64,000 bases of DNA. It comes from Paraflavisolibacter caeni (GTDB taxonomy: Bacteria; Bacteroidota; Bacteroidia; Chitinophagales; Chitinophagaceae). The notes under the pieces were generated by a model. The model was not told the origin of the DNA. It saw only the letters and a list, made by a program, of their open reading frames with translations, and searched no databases. This document shows positions 53,357 to 60,337 of this stretch, one piece after another. Position 1 is the first letter of the stretch. Each line of letters opens with the position of its first letter. The position numbers and the translations under genes are program-made. The DNA lies in the NCBI RefSeq assembly GCF_025628885.1, contig NZ_JAOTIF010000014.1:98883-162882 (forward strand). Reading direction: 5' to 3'.

Positions 53357-54487
53357 CTAATTGCTGTCATTTATCCTTCCCATATCTCCAATAATATTCT
53401 CAAACTTATCCTGATCCCAATCAAATACACAAGTTTGGTAAGGAAATGAAGATGCCAATGAAAGGGCCGCTTGCAGATTGAATGTATCCTGCGGAATACA
53501 TAACGCCAGGTGTTGCTCCATCAGGTGCCGCGCAAGGTATTCCTGCTCAGTCTGACCAGGAGTCGGAATTAGAATACTTTTCTTCCTGACTGCCATCAGG
53601 TCCATAACCGTACTATACCCACACCTGCTAATCACCATTGATGCTTGCAATAAAGCATCTTTCATTTGATCGGCAGGCAGATGGTTCTTAATCACCACAT
53701 GAGGAGCAGCTACCGGAATCCTGTCCTCTCCTGGTACCCCCCGCACCATCAACACATTACCAACTATTCCTTCAAGTTGCGATAAAATGTTTTGCTCCAG
53801 TATACTACGCTGAGGCTCTGGTCCGGATAAAAGAATCAATAAATGCTGCCCAGCCTCAATAGAGTTATCATGATGAAACCTGGATAAAGGACCAATGTAC
53901 TTTACTCTAATCCGTGGTAGCAAAGAAGGATGTGCCAGTTCCCCTGCCAGGTAAGGAGGTTGCTCTTGGTCAGGAACCCAGCATTCATCAAACTTGTTGA
54001 TTAATCGATAATTGATCCTTTGAAGCATTTGCTCCATCCACCTGTAAGGAGCCCTGATTAATAATTGGTGGGTGATGAAAATCGAATAAGCATCAGGATG
54101 ATAGAGACCGTAGCGGTTATCAGAGATCACCATATCAAAATGGTACTTCTTCATGGCATCATCCAACCAATGATGCTCATACCGGATGGCCTTCAGGATC
54201 TTTGGAACCTGCTGAAGCATAGTAAATAACAATCCCTTCTTTGTCCTGGCATAATAAACATCATATCCCTTTAGTGAAAGGAAATGCAGATTCGGAAACT
54301 CCTGCAAAAGCAGTGTTTTGATCCGTCCATCACCCGCCAGGTAAACTTCATGGCCATCCTTGAGCAGTCTGTCAATCAAGGGTATACAGCGGGTAGCATG
54401 CCCTAACCCCCAATCAAGTGGGGCCAGCAAAATCCGTTTTATTTGCTTAGAACAAATATTTGTATTATTTTTTGCAGAGCACACCAA
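53357..54487 (-). CDS. MurG-like (GT28-type) glycosyltransferase
   Basis: This 376-residue GT-B glycosyltransferase has the N-terminal loop LLAPLDWGLGHATRC near residue 20, like the G-G-x-G-H/GLGHA loops of MurG and related UDP-sugar transferases, and a C-terminal donor-site region with SRCGYSTVMDLMAVRKKSIL and TPGQTEQEYLARHL. The acceptor is unknown; envelope glycolipid or polysaccharide synthesis is plausible. The frame has no ATG ahead of the conserved core, so it must start at TTG 54487, GTG 54484 or a nearby non-ATG codon. It is divergent from the small lipoprotein. Confidence 0.85.
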   Translation of the reverse strand: MVCSAKNNTNICSKQIKRILLAPLDWGLGHATRCIPLIDRLLKDGHEVYLAGDGRIKTLLLQEFPNLHFLSLKGYDVYYARTKKGLLFTMLQQVPKILKAIRYEHHWLDDAMKKYHFDMVISDNRYGLYHPDAYSIFITHQLLIRAPYRWMEQMLQRINYRLINKFDECWVPDQEQPPYLAGELAHPSLLPRIRVKYIGPLSRFHHDNSIEAGQHLLILLSGPEPQRSILEQNILSQLEGIVGNVLMVRGVPGEDRIPVAAPHVVIKNHLPADQMKDALLQASMVISRCGYSTVMDLMAVRKKSILIPTPGQTEQEYLARHLMEQHLALCIPQDTFNLQAALSLASSFPYQTCVFDWDQDKFENIIGDMGRINDSN

Positions 54488-54534
54488 TTCGCTTGCTTTT
54501 TACGTTTATTTTTAATTAAATTACTATTATTAAA

Positions 54535-54675
54535 ATGAGAAAAAACTTTTTCTGTATGGCACTGTTCTTGACAATGGTATTTATGGTAACCGGTTGTCAG
54601 AAAAACTTCTACTCCGGTACTGGTAAAGGGAATAATTGTGGATGTCCCAGCAAAAAAGGAATGGTAGGATATTAA
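54535..54675 (+). CDS. 46-residue Cys/Gly-rich lipoprotein
   Basis: This short ORF encodes a lipoprotein signal MRKNFFCMALFLTMVFMVTG with the lipidated Cys at 21, then Q-K-N-F-Y-S-G-T-G-K-G-N-N and C-G-C-P-S-K-K-G-M-V-G-Y. The ending G-C-P-x-K-K-G-M-V-G-Y resembles tiny lipoproteins that I recall from other Bacteroidota, which supports it as a real gene. The mature protein is only about 25 residues. The function is unknown. The 79-residue ORF follows 12 nt downstream. Confidence 0.7.
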   Translation: MRKNFFCMALFLTMVFMVTGCQKNFYSGTGKGNNCGCPSKKGMVGY

Positions 54676-54687
54676 AAGTAATGTTAT

Positions 54688-54927
54688 ATGAAAAACCATA
54701 ATCGGGACCTTTTACTATTGTATAAGTCCATAGTCAATCAGGAGGCGCTTGAAAAAGCTGTTGAATGTCTTCATAAAATTTTACTAAGAGTAGAGTCTAA
54801 TGAGGTTTTCTGCTCTTCCCACGAATTAGTAAAACGTACATTCATTACCCGTGAACAGAAAGCAATTCTAAAGGCTGTTACATTAACAGATTTAAAGCCT
54901 TTCTACTTTCTGATCAACAAAAATTAA
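54688..54927 (+). CDS. 79-residue hypothetical protein
   Basis: This small soluble helical protein (MKNHNRDLLLLYKSIVNQEA ... VFCSSHELVKRTFITREQ) matches no family I recognise. It follows the tiny lipoprotein by 12 nt and is probably in the same transcript. Codon use and composition look normal for the window. Confidence 0.5.
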   Translation: MKNHNRDLLLLYKSIVNQEALEKAVECLHKILLRVESNEVFCSSHELVKRTFITREQKAILKAVTLTDLKPFYFLINKN

Positions 54928-55082
54928 TGGCAACAGTCAATTGCACCCTTCAAATAGCCATCATTACCTCTTCCTTCTAACTTATTTGAAACTTTACATC
55001 ACAATTTCAATTCGCTAAGCAATACCTCCTTGCTGCATAGCAGAGCTGTGTAAATTGCCCTCCTCTAATTTGTTTAATTACT

Positions 55083-55694
55083 TTAGACTGTTTTAGTCTT
55101 ATACTTATCGTTTAACTTCTTCCCTTCAGCACAATAACTGACCACCTTAGCAATGCGTTCATTCCTGGTCTTTTCCTGTTTGGCTGTGGTTACCAGTTCA
55201 ACAAACTCTTTCTTGTACCCATAACTCAGGGCATCAAAAAAGGCTTTCGCCTTCTCGTTTTCTAATAAAGCTTCCAGCAATTCAGAAGGTACATCTACGG
55301 TCTTGTCTTTGACTTCCCTCTTAAAACCCTTTTGGTTGACCGCAATTGATTCTTTTATATACTCAGCCAGCGCCAATTCATCTATTTGGCTTTCATCCGT
55401 ATATTTAATACTTCTGCTAAATTCATTATCAACGCAATGATTGAATAGATTTTTTCCATCACTCATTGCCGACCCATTAAAGAAGGTAAACTTTACATGT
55501 TTTTGACCAGCCCCATAGCCGCAAATCATTCCATTACTATTATAATTAGGCCCCCACTTCCAGTCTTCCACAATGGAGGGATTCGCGCTTAATATGATAT
55601 CCCTCAATCTATTACATATATTTTGGGACCAGGTGGGAAGCGTTTCTATATAGTTCGTAACCTGCTCTTTTGCGTCCTTTTTGGGAGCTGCCAT
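55083..55694 (-). CDS. DUF1801 + YdeI/OmpD-associated domain protein
   Basis: This 203-residue protein has two parts. An N-terminal DUF1801 domain (about 10-125: VTNYIETLPTWSQNICNRLR, EDWKWGPNY) precedes a C-terminal YdeI/OmdA-type region (about 135-200: DVPSELLEALLENEKAKAFF, LSYGYKKEFVELVTTAKQEK, TRNERIAKVV). The functions of both are poorly known. It is divergent from recA. Confidence 0.85.
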   Translation of the reverse strand: MAAPKKDAKEQVTNYIETLPTWSQNICNRLRDIILSANPSIVEDWKWGPNYNSNGMICGYGAGQKHVKFTFFNGSAMSDGKNLFNHCVDNEFSRSIKYTDESQIDELALAEYIKESIAVNQKGFKREVKDKTVDVPSELLEALLENEKAKAFFDALSYGYKKEFVELVTTAKQEKTRNERIAKVVSYCAEGKKLNDKYKTKTV

Positions 55695-55852
55695 TGCTAC
55701 TTTTTAAGCGGCAAAATAGGGAAAAAATGAGTATTTATTTCGGTTTTTCGTGCTAAAAATATTAGTTTTACAACTTCAAAAAAATAAGAATGAAAGTGGC
55801 TGAAAAGCTTAATTTTAAATACTCATTCTTCTAACATTTTCAATTAACAAAC

Positions 55853-56854
55853 ATGTCAAATAGCGAAAAACTAAAAGCACTTAAGCTTACCATGGACAAA
55901 ATCGAAAAGGACTTTGGTAAGGGCAGTGTAATGATGATGAACGAAAAAGGCGAACAGCAAATGGAAGTAGTATCCACCGGTTCTATAGGCCTGGACTCTG
56001 CCTTGGGCGTTGGTGGTTTGCCTAGAGGCCGTATTGTAGAAATATACGGTCCTGAAAGCTCTGGTAAAACCACTGTGGCTACCCACGTAATTGCTGAAGC
56101 TCAAAAGAAAGGCGGCATGTGCGCCATTATTGACGCCGAGCATGCCTTTGATAGTGCATATGCACAAAAGCTGGGTGTAGACGTAGACAACCTCCTCATC
56201 TCTCAACCCGACTATGGCGAGCAGGCTCTTGAAATTGCTGACCGCCTGATCCTGTCTGGAGCATTGGATGTTGTGGTAATCGACTCTGTGGCTGCTTTAG
56301 TACCTAAAGGTGAGTTAGAAGGTGAAATGGGTGATTCTAAAATGGGATTGCAAGCTCGTTTGATGTCACAGGCTTTGCGCAAGCTGACTGCAACGATCAG
56401 TAAAACCAATACCATTTGTATTTTCATCAACCAATTGCGTGAAAAGATCGGTGTAATGTTCGGTAACCCTGAAACTACAACCGGTGGTAACGCCCTGAAA
56501 TTCTATGCTTCTGTGCGCCTGGACATCCGCCGTATGAGCCAAATCAAAGATGGCGATGAAGCTGTGGGCAACCGTGTAAAAGTAAAAGTGGTAAAAAACA
56601 AAGTGGCGCCTCCTTTCCGCTCAGCCGAATTCGATATCATTTTTGGTGAAGGTATTTCCAAGATTGGCGAAATACTGGATACTGGTGTTGAATTGGGTAT
56701 TGTACAAAAAAGCGGAAGCTGGTTTAGCTACAACTCTGATAAACTTGGGCAAGGGCGCGAAGCTGTTAAATCTTTGCTTCAGGATAATCCAGCCTTGTCT
56801 GATGAGATCGAAGGAAAAATCAGAGAGAAGATCAAAGAATTGCAAGGAGCATAA
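55853..56854 (+). CDS. recA: Recombinase RecA
   Basis: This 333-residue recombinase forms ATP-dependent filaments on single-stranded DNA for recombination and repair. Walker A is [11 protein letters not shown] (residues 66-73 core), Walker B is [17 protein letters not shown], and the L2/DNA-binding region is [20 protein letters not shown] followed by [14 protein letters not shown]. The C-terminus is short and ends shortly after [12 protein letters not shown] residues, lacking the long acidic tail of E. coli RecA. A terminator follows at 56910. The gene lies inside the interval bounded by the 254-nt inverted repeats. Confidence 0.98.
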   Translation: MSNSEKLKALKLTMDKIEKDFGKGSVMMMNEKGEQQMEVVSTGSIGLDSALGVGGLPRGRIVEIYGPESSGKTTVATHVIAEAQKKGGMCAIIDAEHAFDSAYAQKLGVDVDNLLISQPDYGEQALEIADRLILSGALDVVVIDSVAALVPKGELEGEMGDSKMGLQARLMSQALRKLTATISKTNTICIFINQLREKIGVMFGNPETTTGGNALKFYASVRLDIRRMSQIKDGDEAVGNRVKVKVVKNKVAPPFRSAEFDIIFGEGISKIGEILDTGVELGIVQKSGSWFSYNSDKLGQGREAVKSLLQDNPALSDEIEGKIREKIKELQGA

Positions 56855-56909
56855 GTTTCAACAATGCTCAATAGCATAATTAGTTAGGTAACATATAAGA
56901 ACAGACTAG

Positions 56910-56938
56910 ATCCCGTCCTCAACAGACGGGATTTTTTT
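56910..56938 (+). terminator. Terminator of recA
   Basis: ATCCCGTC (56910-56917) and GACGGGAT (56925-56932) form an 8-bp stem followed by six T residues. Confidence 0.9.
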
Positions 56939-57129
56939 ATTACTGAGGGCCATGCAATTTATAAACTACCCTGATTATCTGACTGTTATACATCAATTAA
57001 ACCATAGGCTTAAAAAAATATTGTCTCATTTAAACCAATTGCACTCCTAACAGTCTAATAAGATATGCCGATCCGTACCAATCTCACAAAAGGCATTAGA
57101 TTATAAAAGAGCTTCTTTCGCTTTAAAAG
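56939..57129 (+). other. Region between two terminators, possible small RNA
   Basis: No ORF of note lies between the recA terminator and a second strong terminator at 57131-57162. The second terminator has no obvious client gene on the plus strand, so this interval may encode a small noncoding RNA. No clear TTTG/TAnnTTTG promoter was found, so this is only a candidate. Confidence 0.25.
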
Positions 57130-57130
57130 T

Positions 57131-57162
57131 AAAAGAGGCCCTTTTATTGAGGCCTCTTTTTG
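57131..57162. terminator. Orphan terminator
   Basis: AAAAGAGGCC (57131-57140) pairs exactly with GGCCTCTTTT (57151-57160), with T residues after it and A residues before it. No coding gene ends just upstream. Confidence 0.8.
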
Positions 57163-57473
57163 TTTTAAATGGCTAATCATAGGTAAAAAGAATGGTTTCG
57201 AAAGGAATTGGATACTATATTTCTACATATTAACAAGCGAGTACGGTGTAGGGGTGGTTTTTCAGAAATATGCTTGATAAGTTAGCTTTTAAATCTGCGT
57301 ATATTTTTCTACAAATACTTTGCCATATATGTAATCTCTTGATTTTTATTCTGGCTAATAATTTTCTGTTTGCCAGAGCACTATAAACCCATCATTAAAT
57401 CATCCTGAAGTATTCTAAATTCCTGAATTCCAATCCTAATAGTTTTCTATATTCACCATTTTATAATAGGAAT

Positions 57474-57926
57474 ATGGAAGAAACTAGAAAATTAAGTGTT
57501 GCCAAAAGAATTGCTCTGGTGGCGCACGATCATAAAAAGAAAGAACTGATTGAATGGGCAGAGTATAATAGGAACATGTTGGCCAGCCATAAGTTGTTTG
57601 CAACAGGTACAACTGGCAAACTACTGCAAGAAAAATTAAACCTACCAGTTACAAAATTATTTAGTGGTCCACTTGGTGGCGACCAGCAGATAGGTGCGAT
57701 GATAGCAGAAGGAGAGATTGATCTTATTGTGTTTTTCTGGGATCCCATGGAAGCACAACCCCATGACAGTGATGTAAAAGCCTTGTTGCGGCTGGCAGTA
57801 GCCTGGAACATCCTGATGGCTTGCAACCGCACTACAGCAGACTATATATTAAAGTCATCCTTAATGGATGAAGACTACACTATAACAATTCCTGATTACA
57901 GCTCTTACCTAACAAGACCAGTGTGA
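57474..57926 (+). CDS. mgsA: Methylglyoxal synthase
   Basis: This enzyme converts dihydroxyacetone phosphate to methylglyoxal and phosphate, a glycolytic bypass under phosphate limitation. The 150-residue protein has all family blocks: IALVAHDHKKKELIEWA, LFATGTTGKLL, the catalytic Asp in SGPLGGDQQIGA (about residue 70), LIVFFWDPMEAQPHDSDVKA and the C-terminal TADYIL. It is monocistronic, with 311 nt of gene-poor DNA upstream after the orphan terminator. Confidence 0.95.
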   Translation: MEETRKLSVAKRIALVAHDHKKKELIEWAEYNRNMLASHKLFATGTTGKLLQEKLNLPVTKLFSGPLGGDQQIGAMIAEGEIDLIVFFWDPMEAQPHDSDVKALLRLAVAWNILMACNRTTADYILKSSLMDEDYTITIPDYSSYLTRPV

Positions 57927-58038
57927 TAGGAAGGAGAATGACGAGCAAATGAATGATTTGAATGGAAATTATGGGACTGCTCTGACATTTAAATGATTCA
58001 TTAACAATGGGCTGCATAATTATTGTAACTAATTAATG

Positions 58039-58101
58039 GACCTATAAGGTTTTGCGGGAGGCTTCTTACCAGAAAGCTATCCGCCGGAAGCCTTATAGGT
58101 C
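58039..58101 (+). terminator. Long structured hairpin between mgsA and uvrB
   Basis: GACCTATAAGG (58039-58049) and CCTTATAGGTC (58091-58101) pair exactly, with internal GCGG/CCGC and GCTT/AAGC helices, giving a branched or bulged 63-nt structure followed by a weak T-rich stretch. It is probably the mgsA terminator, though it is larger than others in the window. Confidence 0.6.
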
Positions 58102-58146
58102 TTATTGTTTCTTCATTCGCTAATTTGCATACGCTAATTTTATAAA

Positions 58147-60183
58147 ATGCCATTTCATATTCAATCTCCATATCAGCCGGCGGGAGACCAGCCTTCGGCT
58201 ATAGAACAGTTGAGCGAAGGAGTGCTCTCTGGTGAGCAGCACCAGGTATTGCTTGGTGTTACAGGCTCGGGTAAAACGTTCAGTATTGCAAATGTGATCC
58301 AGAATGTGCAGAAACCCACTTTGGTGCTGACACATAACAAGACACTGGTAGCACAGTTGTACGGGGAGTTCAAACAGTTTTTCCCCGATAATGCCGTGGA
58401 GTATTTTGTGTCTTATTACGATTACTACCAACCAGAGGCTTACCTGCCCGTTACGGATACATACATAGAGAAAGACCTGAATATTAACGAAGAGTTGGAC
58501 AAATTGAGACTGCGGGCAACGACCAGCCTGCTTTCCGGCCGTAGAGATATTATCGTAGTAGCCAGTGTGAGTTGTATTTACGGTATGGGAAACCCTACTG
58601 ATTATGAAAGCGGTATTATACGTATTGCAAAGGGCGAACGAATTTCCCGACAGGGATTCCTGCATGCTCTTGTGAACTCTCTCTATACAAGGACCAGTAT
58701 TGAGTTTACCAGGGGAACTTTCCGGGTGAAGGGAGATACGGTAGATATTAACCTGCCTTATGTAGACTTCGGTTACCGGATCACTTTCTTTGGCGACGAG
58801 ATTGAAGAAATAGAAAGCATAGAAATAGAGACCAGCAAGCGCATAGGCAAAATGGATAATGCGGCAATATTTCCTGCCAATCTTTATGTAGCACCTAAAG
58901 ACATCATGCAACAGGTGGTCTACGAGATACAGGATGAAATGGCTGCACAGGTGGATTATTTTAAGAGCGTAGGAAAGTTCATTGAAGCACAGCGCCTGAA
59001 AGAAAGAGTGGAATATGACCTGGAAATGATTCGTGAGCTTGGCTTTTGTAATGGTATCGAAAACTACTCCCGCTTCTTTGACCGGAGAAAGCCCGGTACC
59101 CGACCATTCTGTTTGCTGGATTACTTCCCTAAAGACTTTTTGTGTGTCATTGATGAGAGCCACCAGACTGTTCCGCAAATAAGTGGTATGTATGGAGGTG
59201 ACCGCAGCCGCAAACTGAACCTGGTAGATTATGGTTTCCGATTGCCATCAGCATTGGACAACAGACCATTGAACTTTCATGAGTTTGAAAGTCTCATTAA
59301 CCAGATTATTTATGTGAGTGCTACGCCAGGGGACTACGAACTGGAACAGACAGAAGGTGTTGTGGTTGAGCAGGTGGTACGTCCAACCGGTTTGCTGGAA
59401 CCGCCGATTGAAGTACGCCCCAGTGTGAACCAGATCGATGACCTGTTGGATGAAATTGATAAACGTGTGAAGAAAGGTGCTCGTGTATTAGTAACTACGT
59501 TGACCAAACGAATGGCAGAGGAGATGGACAAATACCTGAAACGCATTGACATCAAGTCGAAATACATACACAGTGATGTGGATACGCTGGAGCGGATAGA
59601 AATCCTAAGGGACCTGCGCCTGGGTGTTATTGACGTATTGGTAGGTGTGAACCTGCTCAGGGAAGGGTTGGACTTGCCGGAGGTTTCTTTGGTAGCCATC
59701 CTGGATGCAGACAAGGAAGGCTTTCTGAGAAATGAACGTTCCCTGACCCAGACAGCAGGACGTGCTGCCCGTAATGTTGAAGGAAAGGTGATCTTTTATG
59801 CGGATAAGATCACGCACAGTATGCAACGCACAATGGATGAAACGAACCGCAGGCGGGAGAAGCAATTGGCTTACAATACTGCACACGGTATTGTTCCCAA
59901 GACAGTTTCCAAATCGAAAGACCAGATCATGGCCCAGACTTCTGTATTGGACATCAAAGGTTATGATCCACATTCACCTTATGCCGTGGAAGAAATTGTG
60001 TCTAAAGCGGCTGAAGAGCAAGGAACTTATACCACCATTCCGCAAATTGAAAAGGCTATTGCCAAGACGAAGAAGGAAATGGAAAAGGCAGCCCGCGACC
60101 TTGACTTTATGGAAGCAGCAAGGCTGAGGGATGAGATGTTCAGCCTTCAGAAGACGTTAGAAGGAATGAAGGTAAAGGGGTGA
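58147..60183 (+). CDS. uvrB: Excinuclease ABC subunit UvrB
   Basis: UvrB is the damage-verifying helicase-like subunit of nucleotide excision repair. The 678-residue protein has Walker A GVTGSGKTFS (about 37), the beta-hairpin YFVSYYDYYQPEAYLP (about 90), helicase motifs including C-V-I-D-E-S-H, Y-V-S-A-T-P-G and LLREGLDLPEVSLVAILDAD, QTAGRAARNVEGK, and the C-terminal UVR helix (FMEAARLRDEMFSLQKTLEG). The length is normal. A 352-codon antisense frame inside it is a shadow. A bidirectional terminator at 60264-60312 separates it from the GH3 gene. Confidence 0.98.
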   Translation: MPFHIQSPYQPAGDQPSAIEQLSEGVLSGEQHQVLLGVTGSGKTFSIANVIQNVQKPTLVLTHNKTLVAQLYGEFKQFFPDNAVEYFVSYYDYYQPEAYLPVTDTYIEKDLNINEELDKLRLRATTSLLSGRRDIIVVASVSCIYGMGNPTDYESGIIRIAKGERISRQGFLHALVNSLYTRTSIEFTRGTFRVKGDTVDINLPYVDFGYRITFFGDEIEEIESIEIETSKRIGKMDNAAIFPANLYVAPKDIMQQVVYEIQDEMAAQVDYFKSVGKFIEAQRLKERVEYDLEMIRELGFCNGIENYSRFFDRRKPGTRPFCLLDYFPKDFLCVIDESHQTVPQISGMYGGDRSRKLNLVDYGFRLPSALDNRPLNFHEFESLINQIIYVSATPGDYELEQTEGVVVEQVVRPTGLLEPPIEVRPSVNQIDDLLDEIDKRVKKGARVLVTTLTKRMAEEMDKYLKRIDIKSKYIHSDVDTLERIEILRDLRLGVIDVLVGVNLLREGLDLPEVSLVAILDADKEGFLRNERSLTQTAGRAARNVEGKVIFYADKITHSMQRTMDETNRRREKQLAYNTAHGIVPKTVSKSKDQIMAQTSVLDIKGYDPHSPYAVEEIVSKAAEEQGTYTTIPQIEKAIAKTKKEMEKAARDLDFMEAARLRDEMFSLQKTLEGMKVKG

Positions 60184-60263
60184 TTTGATGACAGAGGTTT
60201 GGAGAAAAATTAAAATAATAGAAGTACTGGAATGAAGGTTGATAGTGGTTGATTGGAATGAAA

Positions 60264-60312
60264 CAGAGGGTACAAGTTGCAAGTGATGATTACTTGATAC
60301 TTGTACCCTCTG
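60264..60312. terminator. Bidirectional terminator between uvrB and the GH3 gene
   Basis: CAGAGGGTACAAGT (60264-60277) and ACTTGTACCCTCTG (60299-60312) are exact complements; a T-rich stretch follows on the plus strand. Confidence 0.75.
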
Positions 60313-60337
60313 CTTTGTTTTTAGTTGAGAAGAATAC

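Noticed and set aside
58120..59178. 352-codon minus-strand ORF antisense to uvrB
   Set aside because: It lies wholly within the well-conserved uvrB gene, has no recognisable motif and an odd Cys/His/Phe-rich composition typical of a shadow frame.
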